This document shows positions 19,743 to 28,778 of a DNA stretch of 64,000 nt, piece after piece. The position numbers were made by a program, and so were the translations under genes. The stretch lies in contig NZ_CP130831.1 in NCBI RefSeq assembly GCF_030549525.1, positions 3,187,501 through 3,251,500 on the forward strand. Direction: 5' to 3'. Within the stretch, counting starts at the first letter, position 1; each line of letters starts with the position of its first letter. Under the pieces are notes generated by a model. It was not told where the DNA came from. It saw only the letters and a program-made list of their open reading frames with translations, and did not search any database. The DNA is from Stenotrophomonas sp. 704A1. GTDB taxonomy: Bacteria; Pseudomonadota; Gammaproteobacteria; Xanthomonadales; Xanthomonadaceae.

Positions 19743-21053
19743 TTACCGGTCAACCTCGCCGAACACCAGATCGTAGGTACCGATCATCGCCACCACGTCG
19801 GCCAGCATGTGGCCGCGCACGATCGAATCGATCGAGGACAGGTGGGCGAAGCCCGGTGCGCGCAGGTGCACGCGGAACGGCTTGTTGGCACCGTCGGACA
19901 CCAGGTAGCAGCCGAACTCGCCCTTGGGCGCTTCAACCGCTGCGTAGGTCTCGCCGGCCGGCACGCAGTAGCCTTCGCTGAACAGCTTGAAGTGGTGGAT
20001 CAGCGCTTCCATGTCGTCCTTCATGTCCTCGCGCTTGGGCGGAGCGACCTTGAAGTTCTTGACCATGACCGGGCCGGGGTTGGCCTTCAGCCACGCCACG
20101 CACTGCTTGATGATGCGGTTGGACTCGCGCATTTCGGCCACGCGGCACAGGTAGCGATCGTAGCAGTCGCCCTCCTTGCCCAGCGGGATGTCGAAATCGA
20201 CGGCATCGTACTTGGCATACGGACGCTTCTTGCGCAGATCCCAGGCGATGCCCGAGCCGCGCAGCATCACGCCGGTCATGCCCCACTGGTGGGCCAGCTC
20301 CGGGGTGACCACGCCGATACCCACGGTACGCTGCTTCCAGATGCGGTTGTCGGTCAGCAGCGTTTCGTACTCGTCGACGCGCTTGGGGAACTCGACGGTG
20401 AAGTTCTCCAGGAAGTCCAGCAGCGAACCCTCGCGCGCAGCGTTGAGGTTCTTCAGGGCCTTGCCCTTGTGCCAGCGCGATTCCTTGTACTTCGGCATCT
20501 GATCCGGCAGATCGCGGTAGACGCCGCCCGGACGGTAGTACGCCGCATGCATGCGCGCGCCGGAGACCGCTTCGTAGCAGTCCATCAGCTCTTCGCGCTC
20601 GCGGAAGGCGTACAGCATCACCGCCATCGCACCCAGATCGAGCGCGTTGGAACCCAGCCACATCAGGTGGTTCAGGATGCGGGTGATCTCGTCGTACATC
20701 GTGCGGATGTACTGCGCACGCTCCGGCGCCTCGATGCCCATCAGGGTCTCGATCGCGCGCACGTAGGCGTGCTCGTTGCACATCATCGACACGTAGTCCA
20801 GGCGATCCATGTAGCCGATCGACTGGTTGAACGGCTTGGACTCGGCCAGCTTCTCGGTACCACGGTGCAGCAGACCCACGTGCGGATCGGCACGCATGAT
20901 GGTCTCGCCGTCCATTTCCAGGATCAGGCGCAGCACGCCATGCGCGGCCGGATGCTGCGGGCCGAAGTTCATGGTGTAGTTGCGGATCTCCTGCCGGCTC
21001 TCGGCGGGATTGCTGGCGAACGCTTCGGTTGCCTGGTGGAACTGACTGCTCAC
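19743..21053 (-). CDS. nuoD: NADH-quinone oxidoreductase subunit D
   Basis: 436-residue 49-kDa-type subunit that lines the quinone-binding site. Typical segments are [15 protein letters not shown] (with the quinone-site His), [14 protein letters not shown], and [16 protein letters not shown] near the C-terminus. The start is GTG (21051-21053), overlapping the nuoC stop by 4 bases. nuoC and nuoD are separate genes, unlike the E. coli fusion. Confidence 0.97.
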   Translation of the reverse strand: MSSQFHQATEAFASNPAESRQEIRNYTMNFGPQHPAAHGVLRLILEMDGETIMRADPHVGLLHRGTEKLAESKPFNQSIGYMDRLDYVSMMCNEHAYVRAIETLMGIEAPERAQYIRTMYDEITRILNHLMWLGSNALDLGAMAVMLYAFREREELMDCYEAVSGARMHAAYYRPGGVYRDLPDQMPKYKESRWHKGKALKNLNAAREGSLLDFLENFTVEFPKRVDEYETLLTDNRIWKQRTVGIGVVTPELAHQWGMTGVMLRGSGIAWDLRKKRPYAKYDAVDFDIPLGKEGDCYDRYLCRVAEMRESNRIIKQCVAWLKANPGPVMVKNFKVAPPKREDMKDDMEALIHHFKLFSEGYCVPAGETYAAVEAPKGEFGCYLVSDGANKPFRVHLRAPGFAHLSSIDSIVRGHMLADVVAMIGTYDLVFGEVDR

Positions 21054-21796
21054 TTCACTGCCTCCTGCGCGCGCTCGCCGGCAGCGGTCTGCAGGCGGGC
21101 GTCGTCACGGATCACGCGCGGCACGCCGACACGCGGCTCCACCGAGGTGACCGGTTCGTAGATGACGCGCTTCTTTTCTTCGTCGTAGCGGACTTCGACG
21201 TTGCCGATCAGCGGGAAGTCCTTGCGGAACGGATGACCCACGAAACCGTAGTCGGTCAGGATCCGGCGCAGGTCCGGGTGGCCCTCGAAGATCACGCCGT
21301 ACAGGTCGAATGCTTCGCGCTCGAACCAGTTCAGGCCCGGCCAGATGCCGGTCAGCGAAGACACCACCGGCAGCGCTTCGTCAGGGGCGAAGCAGCGCAG
21401 GTGCATCATCAGGTTGTGCTGGTACGAACGCAGCTGGGCGACCACGGCGAAACGCTGGGTCGGCATGTGCTGCGGACGGGCACCGTCAGCACTCTCTTCG
21501 CTGGGGAATTCACCCCAGGCGAAGCGGCCCTGGGCCTTGCCTTCGACACCACGGCTGAAGCCCTGCGAGGAAACATCGGCGGTGTCCCACTCGTCCGAGC
21601 CGTAGCCCAGGTAGTCGACACCGCAGAGATCCACGGCCTGTTCGAAACCAAACTCGTCACGCAGCGCCAGGGCGGTGGCGTGCCACTCGGCGGCAGGCAC
21701 TTCCAGCGTCACTTCGCCGCGGGGTTCGACCACGATGACCTTCGCAGCAGCGAAACGTGCGGAAAGTCGGTCGATGAAGGATGCTTGCTCTGCCAT
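21050..21796 (-). CDS. nuoC: NADH-quinone oxidoreductase subunit C
   Basis: 248-residue 30-kDa-type subunit. The diagnostic C-terminal half is clear: [33 protein letters not shown] and [10 protein letters not shown]. It has an insertion of about 35 residues before this ([20 protein letters not shown] and following), which makes it longer than many homologues. It overlaps nuoD and lies 33 bases after nuoB. Confidence 0.96.
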   Translation of the reverse strand: MAEQASFIDRLSARFAAAKVIVVEPRGEVTLEVPAAEWHATALALRDEFGFEQAVDLCGVDYLGYGSDEWDTADVSSQGFSRGVEGKAQGRFAWGEFPSEESADGARPQHMPTQRFAVVAQLRSYQHNLMMHLRCFAPDEALPVVSSLTGIWPGLNWFEREAFDLYGVIFEGHPDLRRILTDYGFVGHPFRKDFPLIGNVEVRYDEEKKRVIYEPVTSVEPRVGVPRVIRDDARLQTAAGERAQEAVK

Positions 21797-21829
21797 GGGG
21801 GCTTGGCGCGCTCTTGTCAGGTGAAGGGG

Positions 21830-22384
21830 TCAGCGGGCGATGGTCTGTGTACGCCAGATCTTCTTCTGCAGCTGCAGGATCCCGTACACCAGCGCCTCGG
21901 CGGTCGGCGGGCAGCCCGGGACGTAGACGTCCACCGGCACCACGCGATCACAGCCGCGCACCACAGAATAGGAGTAGTGGTAATAACCACCGCCATTGGC
22001 GCAGCTGCCCATGGAGATCACCCACTTCGGGTCGGGCATCTGGTCATAGACCTTGCGCAGCGCCGGGGCCATTTTGTTGACCAGGGTACCGGCCACGATC
22101 ATCACGTCGGACTGACGCGGCGACGGGCGGAACACCACGCCGTAACGGTCCAGATCCAGACGGGCCGCGCCCGCATGCATCATTTCCACCGCACAGCAGG
22201 CCAGGCCGAAGGTCATCGGCCACATCGAGCCGGTGCGCGCCCAGTTCAGCAGGGCGTCGACGCTGGTGGTGACAAAACCCTTTTCCAGCAAGGGGTTGTC
22301 GCCTTCCGGCCGCAGGATGTCATCAACCCGCCCTTCCGGGACAGGATTGGTCATCAGGCCATCGAGAGTCTGAATCACTCCCAT
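21830..22384 (-). CDS. nuoB: NADH-quinone oxidoreductase subunit B
   Basis: 184-residue NuoB, which holds cluster N2, the last iron-sulfur centre before quinone. The cluster ligands are seen in [12 protein letters not shown] (tandem Cys), MGSCANGGG and [11 protein letters not shown]. The start ATG (22382-22384, [10 protein letters not shown]) follows family length. It overlaps the end of nuoA by 10 bases. Confidence 0.97.
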   Translation of the reverse strand: MGVIQTLDGLMTNPVPEGRVDDILRPEGDNPLLEKGFVTTSVDALLNWARTGSMWPMTFGLACCAVEMMHAGAARLDLDRYGVVFRPSPRQSDVMIVAGTLVNKMAPALRKVYDQMPDPKWVISMGSCANGGGYYHYSYSVVRGCDRVVPVDVYVPGCPPTAEALVYGILQLQKKIWRTQTIAR

Positions 22385-22731
22385 TCCAGCGCTCCCTTCT
22401 TCCAGACGTAAATGAAACCGAGGAACAGCATGCCGACGAACAGGCCCATGGTGACGAGCGAACGCGCGCCCAGCTCCATGAAGACCTGGGTCCACGGCAC
22501 GATGAAGATGATTTCCAGGTCGAAGACGATGAACTGGATCGCGATCAGGTAGTAGCGCACGTCGAACTTCATACGTGCGTCTTCGAAAGCCTCGAAGCCG
22601 CATTCGTACGGCGACAGCTTTTCCAGATCGGGGCGGCGGGGACCGAGGAATCGACCAACCAGCATCAGCGTAATGCCGATACCGGTGGCAACGATCAGAA
22701 ACAGCAGAGACGGCAAATATTCGGCCAGCAC
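22375..22731 (-). CDS. nuoA: NADH-quinone oxidoreductase subunit A
   Basis: 118-residue NuoA with three membrane helices and the motif [25 protein letters not shown], partly an acidic loop at the quinone chamber. The start is GTG (22729-22731; [11 protein letters not shown]) with AAGAGAG upstream. It is the first gene of the operon. The 111-base gap to the tRNA-Leu gene holds a CTGGCGC/GCGCCAG hairpin (22802-22820) but no promoter I can name, so cotranscription with the tRNA is possible. Confidence 0.96.
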   Translation of the reverse strand: MLAEYLPSLLFLIVATGIGITLMLVGRFLGPRRPDLEKLSPYECGFEAFEDARMKFDVRYYLIAIQFIVFDLEIIFIVPWTQVFMELGARSLVTMGLFVGMLFLGFIYVWKKGALEWE

Positions 22732-22842
22732 AGCGATTCTCTCTTGCCTCTGCCGCTGCGCCTGCAGGCGCTTTGGCATGGGGGAGTGGACGGGAATCTG
22801 CCTGGCGCCTTGCGCGCCAGACGAACCCGCTTTACTTACAAA

Positions 22843-22927
22843 TGGTGCCCAAGAGGGGACTCGAACCCCTACGACCTAAGTCGCTACCACCTCAAGGTAG
22901 TGCGTCTACCAATTCCGCCACCTGGGC
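22843..22927 (-). tRNA. tRNA-Leu (GAG)
   Basis: 85 bases with encoded CCA. Anticodon stem-loop CTACC-TTGAGGT-GGTAG gives GAG. A long variable arm (class II) and the T-arm GTAGGGGTTCGAGTCCCCT are present. It occupies the same place downstream of secG as leuU in E. coli and has the same anticodon. Confidence 0.95.
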
Positions 22928-22978
22928 AAACGATCACATCAGACTATCTTCCCGATGCGCCGCGTATTGTAACCGGCT

Positions 22979-23416
22979 TCAGTCTTTCTGGGAGCCTTCC
23001 GACGGCTTTTCTTCACCAGAAACCGAAGATTCCGCCTTGGCCGGCACAGTCGCGGCCGGAACCGGGGCAGCCGGGACCGCATCGGCCTTCGGAACGGCCG
23101 GCAATTCGCCCGCCGGAGCGGCCGGGGCGCTGGCCGCCGGGGCGGACATCAGACCCAGGTCCTGGTCGGCGGCCGGACGGCTGCCATGACCGGCATACCA
23201 GGCCATGAAGAGGCTGATGCCGAAGAACACCACGGCCAGCCACTTGGTCGACTTGGACAGGAAGTTGGACGCGCCGCGCGCGCCGAACACGGTCCCCGAG
23301 GCGCCAGCGCCAAAGCCCGAGCCTGCCGCCGCGCCCGAGCCACGCTGCATCAGGATCAGCGCGATCATGGCTACGGCAACCAGCACGTAGACGACATTGA
23401 GGATCAACATCAGCAT
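22979..23416 (-). CDS. secG: Preprotein translocase subunit SecG
   Basis: 145-residue SecG, an accessory membrane subunit of SecYEG. It has two membrane helices (LILNVVYVLVAVAMIALIL and WLAVVFFGISLFMAWYA) joined by the conserved loop LMQRGSGAAAGSGFGAGAS. The C-terminus is a long Ala/Pro/Glu-rich tail of about 60 residues, making it longer than E. coli SecG (110). It follows tpiA by 50 bases and precedes tRNA-Leu. Confidence 0.95.
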   Translation of the reverse strand: MLMLILNVVYVLVAVAMIALILMQRGSGAAAGSGFGAGASGTVFGARGASNFLSKSTKWLAVVFFGISLFMAWYAGHGSRPAADQDLGLMSAPAASAPAAPAGELPAVPKADAVPAAPVPAATVPAKAESSVSGEEKPSEGSQKD

Positions 23417-23436
23417 TGGGAATCCGCCCTCGGACT

Positions 23437-23463
23437 GTAGTGCCGGCTGTGGACCGGCGACCT
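23437..23463. repeat. Solitary degenerate SMAG-like palindrome between tpiA and secG
   Basis: Starts GTAGTGCCGGC and pairs with GACCGGCGACC after a TGTG loop. It is a diverged member of the GTAG palindrome class and lies in the 50-base tpiA-secG gap. Confidence 0.55.
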
Positions 23464-23466
23464 GAA

Positions 23467-24222
23467 CTAAGTGTTTGCCGCCGCCCGTGCGATGGCCAGG
23501 AAGTCGGCAGCCACCAGCGAGGCACCACCAACCAGCCCACCATCGACATCCGGCTGCGCGAACAGTTCCCCGGCATTGTCGGGCTTCACGCTACCGCCAT
23601 AGAGAATGGGCAGTGAATCAGCAATTCTAGCATCGATGCGCGCGACTTCGCCACGGATGAACGCATGCACCTGCTGGGCCTGCTCCTTGCTCGCGGTGCG
23701 GCCAGTGCCGATCGCCCACACCGGCTCGTAGGCCACCACGGCCGTGGCGAAGCCCTCGGCCCCGACCAACGCCAGTACCGGCGCCAGCTGGCCGGCGATC
23801 ACCGCCTCGGTCTGCCCGGCTTCGCGCTGTTCCAGGGTTTCCCCGACGCACAGTACCGGCACCAGGCCCGCGTGCAGGGCGGCGGCGAACTTGCGCGCGA
23901 CCAGTTCGCTGCTTTCATGGTGGTACTGGCGGCGCTCGGAGTGGCCGACCAGGCCATAACGGGCGCCGACCTCGACCAGCATGGCCGCGCAGACCTCGCC
24001 GGTGTAGGCCCCCTTCTCGTTGCTGCTCACGTCCTGCGCGCCAAAGGCCAGGCCGGTCCCGCCGAAGTCCTCGACCAGCTCCCCCAGGTACGGCAGCGGC
24101 GGCAGGATCACCACGTCCACCCCCTCCAGCGGCAGCCCGGCGGCCACCTGCCCCAGCAGTTCATTGGCGAATTGACGGCTGCCATGCAGCTTCCAGTTTC
24201 CGGCGACGATCTTGCGGCGCAT
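23467..24222 (-). CDS. tpiA: Triosephosphate isomerase
   Basis: 251-residue TIM barrel that interconverts DHAP and glyceraldehyde 3-phosphate. N9/K11 (AGNWKLHG), His94 (GHSERR) and the catalytic Glu166 in AYEPVWAIGTG are all present, and the phosphate-binding loop YGGSVKPDN is near the C-terminus. The ATG at 24220-24222 has AGGAG about 10 bases upstream. A LacI-type operator candidate sits about 66 bases upstream. It is followed by secG, as in pseudomonads. Confidence 0.97.
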   Translation of the reverse strand: MRRKIVAGNWKLHGSRQFANELLGQVAAGLPLEGVDVVILPPLPYLGELVEDFGGTGLAFGAQDVSSNEKGAYTGEVCAAMLVEVGARYGLVGHSERRQYHHESSELVARKFAAALHAGLVPVLCVGETLEQREAGQTEAVIAGQLAPVLALVGAEGFATAVVAYEPVWAIGTGRTASKEQAQQVHAFIRGEVARIDARIADSLPILYGGSVKPDNAGELFAQPDVDGGLVGGASLVAADFLAIARAAANT

Positions 24223-24255
24223 GAGCGGGTGGCTCCTGTGTGAAGTCAGCCGGGC

Positions 24256-24301
24256 ATGATACCCGTTACGGCAAAAATCCGTTTCCGTGTAAGCGGTTAC
24301 A
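24256..24301 (-). promoter_or_regulatory. Candidate tpiA promoter region with LacI-type operator
   Basis: TGTAAGCGGTTACA at 24288-24301 fits the pattern TGTAAnCGnTTACA used by many LacI-family sugar regulators. Downstream on the minus strand a TATCAT (24256-24261) could be the -10 box, with no good -35 box. The operator would lie just upstream of RNA polymerase. Confidence 0.4.
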
Positions 24302-24353
24302 TGGATTTTCAGCGAGGGGCGCAGCCATTGTGGCGGGGCGTGGGGGTTGGCCA

Positions 24354-24565
24354 CCGCCTTCCGCTGCGCTCGCCGGGCATGGCCCGGCGCTACCGTAATG
24401 AAAAGGCCGCCTTCCGCTGCGTTCGCCGGGCATGGCCCGGCGCTACCGGGATGGAAAGGCCGCCTTCCGCTGCGCTCGCCGGGCATGGCCCGGCGCTACC
24501 GGGATGGAAAGGCCGCCTTCCGCTGCGCTCGCCGGGCATGGCCCGGCGCTACCGTAATGAAAAGG
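24354..24565. repeat. Tandem array: four 53-bp units, each with a SMAG palindrome
   Basis: Units start at 24354, 24407, 24460 and 24513 (exact 53-base period), each beginning CCGCCTTCCGCTGCG and containing the palindrome CGCCGGGCATGGCCCGGCG. Units 1 and 4 end in a GTAATGAAAAGG form, units 2 and 3 in GGGATGGAAAGG. A partial fifth unit at 24566 merges into the terminator of the oxygenase gene. The array fills most of the 365-base gap between tpiA and that gene. Confidence 0.92.
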
Positions 24566-24590
24566 CCGCCTTCCGGCGGCCTTTTCATTA
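24555..24590 (-). terminator. Terminator of the 2OG-Fe(II) oxygenase gene
   Basis: A perfect 16-bp inverted repeat (TAATGAAAAGGCCGCC/GGCGGCCTTTTCATTA) with a 4-base loop. The first arm on the minus strand includes the TAA stop of the oxygenase gene. The second arm supplies CCTTTTCATTA. The distal arm sequence recurs at the unit ends of the adjacent 53-bp array. Confidence 0.75.
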
Positions 24591-25523
24591 CTTCAACTTG
24601 ATCTCGCGCAGGCGTTCTTCGAGGAACCCGTGGGCGGTGATCGGCTCGGGGTACCGGCTGGGGTTGTCGGCGGTGATGCACGAGGGCAGCACGTCGATCA
24701 GGAAGTCCGGGTTCGGGTGCAGGAAGAACGGCACCGAGTAGCGCGGCTGGCGGGCCAGCTCGCCCGGAGGATTGACCACGCGGTGGATGGTCGACGGGTA
24801 CACGTGGTTGGTCAGGCGCTGCAGCATGTCGCCGATGTTGACCACGATGGTGTCGGCATCGGAGGTGAATGGCACCCACTCGCCTTCATGCGACTGCACT
24901 TCCAGGCCCGCCGCGCTGGCGCCGACCAGCAGGGTGATGAAATTGATGTCGCCATGGGCGCCGGCACGCACGTTCGGGATGTCGTCGGTGGTGATCGGCG
25001 GGTAATGGATCGGACGCAGGATCGAGTTGCCGAAGTTGGTCTTGTCGGCGAAGAAGTCTTCCGGCAGGCCGATGTGCAGGGCCAGCGCGGACAGCACGCG
25101 CGATCCCAGGTTGTCCAGCGCCTGGTACAGGCCGTAACCGCGCTCACGGAAACCCTCGACCTCGGTCGGCCACAGGTTCGGCGCCATCACCTCGCGGTAC
25201 TTGGAGTCATCGGCGATCTCGCGACCGATGTGCCAGAACTCCTTCAGGTCGAAGTGCTTGGAGCCCTTGGCGGTTTCCACGCCGAACGGGGTATAGCCGC
25301 GGGCGCCGCCGCTGCCGGCCACGTGGTACTTGCGCTTGGTCTCATCCGGCAATGCGAAGAACGCCTTGAAGACGTCGTAGGCCGCGTCGATGTCGGCCTG
25401 CGGGATGCCGTGGTTGCGGATGCCCGCGAATCCCCATTGGCGGTAAGCCGCGCCCAGCTCGGCCACGAAGGCCTCGCGGTCGCTGTCGAAACGGGTGATG
25501 TCGAGGGTGGGGATCTGGCTCAC
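24588..25523 (-). CDS. 2-oxoglutarate/Fe(II) oxygenase, isopenicillin N synthase family
   Basis: 311-residue cytosolic dioxygenase of the IPNS/DIOX fold. An N-terminal DIOX_N region (PTLDITRF..., RNHGIP) precedes the double-stranded beta-helix domain. Fe(II) ligands appear as HGD (AGAHGDINFITLL) and a distal His (STIHRVVNP). RYSVPFF carries the 2-oxoglutarate/substrate-anchoring Arg-X-Ser. Its substrate cannot be told from sequence. The start is GTG (25521-25523; MSQIPTLDI). It is transcribed divergently from the yejM-like operon and ends in its own terminator. Confidence 0.88.
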   Translation of the reverse strand: MSQIPTLDITRFDSDREAFVAELGAAYRQWGFAGIRNHGIPQADIDAAYDVFKAFFALPDETKRKYHVAGSGGARGYTPFGVETAKGSKHFDLKEFWHIGREIADDSKYREVMAPNLWPTEVEGFRERGYGLYQALDNLGSRVLSALALHIGLPEDFFADKTNFGNSILRPIHYPPITTDDIPNVRAGAHGDINFITLLVGASAAGLEVQSHEGEWVPFTSDADTIVVNIGDMLQRLTNHVYPSTIHRVVNPPGELARQPRYSVPFFLHPNPDFLIDVLPSCITADNPSRYPEPITAHGFLEERLREIKLK

Positions 25524-25729
25524 AGCGGTTCCTGGCTTGTCATTGGGTCGATGGAGGCCGGCGATCGGCTGCGGCCCACCTGAACATTGTGACAGATCGA
25601 CCGGAGTACGCCACCGGTACATTGAAACAAACCGATACAATGCGCGACCCGCGCGCGGTGCACGGCCATTTTCCGTGCCGGCACCGTCCCCTCCCCGCCC
25701 CCCCGCTGAACCTGCCTGCCGCCTTCCGC

Positions 25730-27613
25730 ATGGACGCCGCTTTCCTCGACGCCCCCACTTATGTCGCTTCTGGACCTGCCCGGCGCTGGCGCCGGCTGGC
25801 CTGGTGGTCCCTGTTCATCGCCGCCAACGCCCTGCTGGCCGCGCTCATCGCGCTGGGCAACGTACCACTGCGCGACAACCCCGGCGGCGCCCTCGGCCTG
25901 GCCTATCTGGCGGTCGCGCTGCCCGGGCACCTGCTGGCCTTCGGCGCGTTGGCCGGCCTGCTGCCGCTGGCCATCGGGCTGTGGCCGCGCAGCGCGCGCG
26001 CCCTGAGCATCTCGGCCGTGGTCTGCCAGGGCCTGTGGCTGTGCCTGCTGCTGGTCGACGCCAAGGTCTTCGCGCTGTATCGCTTCCACCTCAACGCCAT
26101 GGTCGCCAACATGGTGTTCGGCGGTGCCCTGCACGACCAGGTCAGCCTGTCCTGGAAGACATGGCTGCAGGCCGTCGCGATGGTATCGGCGATCTTTGCC
26201 GCCGAGGGCCTGCTGGCCTGGGCCTGCTGGAAGCTGCTGCCGACCGCACCGCAGCGCCGGCGCGTGCTGCAGGCCTGGGCGGTGGTCGCCCTGCTGATGG
26301 GCGGCGGCCAGGTCGCCACCGCCTACTACGACGCGCTGGGCGAGCGCGCCGTGATCAGCCAATGGAACTACCTGCCCTGGGCACAGCCGATCACCGCCAA
26401 GAGCGCGATGCGCAGGATCGGCGTGGTCAGCCAGCAACAGGCGGGCCTGCCCGACCCGCGCCATGCCCAGCTCAATTACCCGCTGCAGCCCCTGCGCTGC
26501 CAGAGTGGCACGCGCCCGAACGTGCTGATGGTGGTGCTGGAATCACTGCGCCATGACGTGCTGACGCCGCAGTTCATGCCGAACACTTCGGCCCTGGCAC
26601 AGACCTCACGCGTCTACGCGCACCACTTCAGTACCGGCAATGCCACCCGCTATGGCCTGTTCGGCCTGCTGTACGGCCTGCCCGGCGGCTACTGGCCCAG
26701 CATGCTCGACGAGCAGCGCGGCTCGCAGCTGTTCAAGGTGCTGCAGCAACAGGGCTACGACCTGCACCTGTATGGCAGCGCCCCGCTGTACAGCCCCGAG
26801 TTCGACCGCACGGCCTTCGCCGACGTCCGCGACCAGCTGCACCAGGGGCCGCCCGCGCTGGGCTCCGATGGCCGCGACCGCGCCATCGTCGAGGCACTGC
26901 AGAAGGACATCGGCAGCAGCCAGGCTGCGCAGCGCCCGTGGTTCGGCTTCGTGTTCCTCGATTCCACCCATGCGCCCTATCACATGCCGGACGGCTACCC
27001 GCCGACGGCGACGCCGATGGCGTCCGACATCGACTTCCTCAAGTTCGGGCCGGAGCACGACCCGACACCCGAACTGAACCGTTACCACACGGCCGTGCAC
27101 TACGCCGACAGCCTGGTCGGATCGCTGCTCGACAGTCTCCGTGCGCAGGGCCTGGAGCAGGACACGATCGTGCTGGTGACCGGCGACCACGCCGAGGAAT
27201 TCAACGATCTCAAGCTCAACTACTGGGGCCACAACGGCAACTTCTCCGACTACCAGCTGCAGGTGCCGTTCGTGCTGCACTGGCCCGGCCAGGACAGTGG
27301 CCGCGACCTGCGCGTCAGTTCGCATGAGGACTGGGTACCGACGTTGATGCGCCATGGGCTGGGCTGCGAGAACGCGCTGGCCGACTACAGCACCGGACAC
27401 GACCTGCTGGCCGCACCGGCCGCCGGGCGATCGCTGGTGGTGGAGAGCTGGTCGCAGCGCGCGGTCCGTCATGGCGACGCGATCTATGTGTTCGACAAGT
27501 TCGGCAACGCCACCGCGCTGGATGCGCGCTATCGGCCGCTGCCGCAACAGACCCCCGACGCCGCCGGCATCCGCGCGGCCTGGGAAGCGCTGACGCGCTT
27601 CCGCAACCGCTGA
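25730..27613 (+). CDS. YejM/PbgA/LapC-like inner-membrane protein (DUF3413 + sulfatase domain)
   Basis: About 627 residues. Five membrane helices (residues about 15-230) match the DUF3413 region of E. coli YejM, including LLLVDAKVFALYRFHLNAMV. A periplasmic alkaline-phosphatase/sulfatase domain follows, with STGNATRYGLFGLLYGLPGG aligned to the YejM SSGNTT segment. In E. coli YejM senses LPS and controls LpxC turnover. Unlike E. coli YejM, possible metal and nucleophile residues remain (VLESLRHD, GNAT, VTGDHAEEF, WGHNG). Upstream in-frame ATGs at 25589 and 25640 are alternative starts; no good Shine-Dalgarno decides. First gene of a three-gene operon. Confidence 0.82.
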   Translation: MDAAFLDAPTYVASGPARRWRRLAWWSLFIAANALLAALIALGNVPLRDNPGGALGLAYLAVALPGHLLAFGALAGLLPLAIGLWPRSARALSISAVVCQGLWLCLLLVDAKVFALYRFHLNAMVANMVFGGALHDQVSLSWKTWLQAVAMVSAIFAAEGLLAWACWKLLPTAPQRRRVLQAWAVVALLMGGGQVATAYYDALGERAVISQWNYLPWAQPITAKSAMRRIGVVSQQQAGLPDPRHAQLNYPLQPLRCQSGTRPNVLMVVLESLRHDVLTPQFMPNTSALAQTSRVYAHHFSTGNATRYGLFGLLYGLPGGYWPSMLDEQRGSQLFKVLQQQGYDLHLYGSAPLYSPEFDRTAFADVRDQLHQGPPALGSDGRDRAIVEALQKDIGSSQAAQRPWFGFVFLDSTHAPYHMPDGYPPTATPMASDIDFLKFGPEHDPTPELNRYHTAVHYADSLVGSLLDSLRAQGLEQDTIVLVTGDHAEEFNDLKLNYWGHNGNFSDYQLQVPFVLHWPGQDSGRDLRVSSHEDWVPTLMRHGLGCENALADYSTGHDLLAAPAAGRSLVVESWSQRAVRHGDAIYVFDKFGNATALDARYRPLPQQTPDAAGIRAAWEALTRFRNR

Positions 27614-27632
27614 TTGCAAGGAACGATCCACC

Positions 27633-28778
27633 ATGAACCGCCCGTTGCGCATCCTGCACACCAAAGCCGCCAAAGGCATGGGTGGGCAGGAGGTCTACAT
27701 CTTCCGCCACATGCAGGTCATGCGTGCGCGTGGCCATGATGTCGCGCTGCTGTGCCAGCCCGAGGCCCGCCTGGCTGCACTTGCGCGCGATGATGGCTTC
27801 ACCGTGCACACGCTGCGCATGGGCGGCATGGCGCGGATGCTGCGTGGCATCTGGTCGGTCGCGCGGCTGGTCCGCCGCGAGCGCTACGACGTGGTGAACA
27901 CCACCAGCCGGCGCGACGCGCTGATTGCCGCCGCGGGTGCACGCCTGGGCGGCACGCCGCTGGTGGTGCGCTCACGGCATCTGATGAGCCCGGTCAATTC
28001 GCTGCTGACCTATACCGGCCTTCCGCACCGGGTCATCACCGTGAGCCGCTTCGTCAAGCAGCTGCTGGCCGAGCGTGGCGTGCCGGGCGAGCGCATCGGC
28101 ATCGTGCCGCCGATCGCGGTGCCGCCGCGCTGGAGCGACGTGCGCAAGGACGATCCGTGGCAGTGCCTGCAGAGCGTGCGTGCCGAGGTGCGCGCCGAGC
28201 TGGGGTTCGGCGACCAGGACGTGGTGGTGGGATGCGTGGCGGTGCTGCGCGAACCCAAGGGCCATGCCGATCTGCTGACCGCGATCGCGCCACTGTGCAA
28301 GGCCAACCCGCGCCTGCACCTGGTGGTGGTCGGCGACGGCAAGCCGGTCATGGAGCGCCTGCTGGCGATGCGCGACGCGCACGGCCTGCAGCAGCAGGTC
28401 CACCTGCTGGGTTATCGCGACGGTGCCTGCCGGCTGATGGCCGGATTCGACATCTTCGCCCTGGCCTCGCACAAGGAGGCCGCCGGCACCGTGTTCCTGG
28501 AAGCGGCCTATGTCGGCGTGCCGATCGTGGCCACGCGGGTCGGCGGCGTTCCGGAAATGGTGGTGGAAGGCAGCAATGCCATCCTCACCCGGCTGGGCGA
28601 CAATGCGGCCTTGACCGGTGCGCTTCGCCTGCTGGTGGACGACCCGCAGCGGCGCCAGCTGATGGGCCGCGCGGGCTGGGACTGGATGCGCAACGCGCAC
28701 TGCTTCAGCCCGGCCGGCCATGGCGAAACCACCGAATACTATTACCACCAGTGGCTGAAGGAGCTGGGTCATGGCTAA
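27633..28778 (+). CDS. Glycosyltransferase, GT4 family
   Basis: 381 residues, GT-B fold. The N-terminal domain begins with a Gly-rich acceptor-side loop (HTKAAKGMGGQEVYIFRHM). The C-terminal domain has VGCVAVLREPKGH, the nucleotide-sugar segment VVVGDGKPVMERL, and the GT4 signature around SHKEAAGTVFLEAAYVGVPIV with the E-x7-E pattern. It probably transfers a sugar to a lipid-linked or LPS acceptor at the cytoplasmic membrane. It follows the yejM-like gene by 19 bases and overlaps the deacetylase gene by 8 bases, which suggests a common envelope-glycan task. Confidence 0.88.
   Translation: MNRPLRILHTKAAKGMGGQEVYIFRHMQVMRARGHDVALLCQPEARLAALARDDGFTVHTLRMGGMARMLRGIWSVARLVRRERYDVVNTTSRRDALIAAAGARLGGTPLVVRSRHLMSPVNSLLTYTGLPHRVITVSRFVKQLLAERGVPGERIGIVPPIAVPPRWSDVRKDDPWQCLQSVRAEVRAELGFGDQDVVVGCVAVLREPKGHADLLTAIAPLCKANPRLHLVVVGDGKPVMERLLAMRDAHGLQQQVHLLGYRDGACRLMAGFDIFALASHKEAAGTVFLEAAYVGVPIVATRVGGVPEMVVEGSNAILTRLGDNAALTGALRLLVDDPQRRQLMGRAGWDWMRNAHCFSPAGHGETTEYYYHQWLKELGHG

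Noticed and set aside
24354..24565. Regularly spaced repeats that could be taken for a CRISPR array
   Set aside because: The 53-base unit includes the spacer, which is repeated rather than unique, and each unit is a SMAG palindrome. No cas genes are present. The same holds for the 33-base cluster at 60117-60206.
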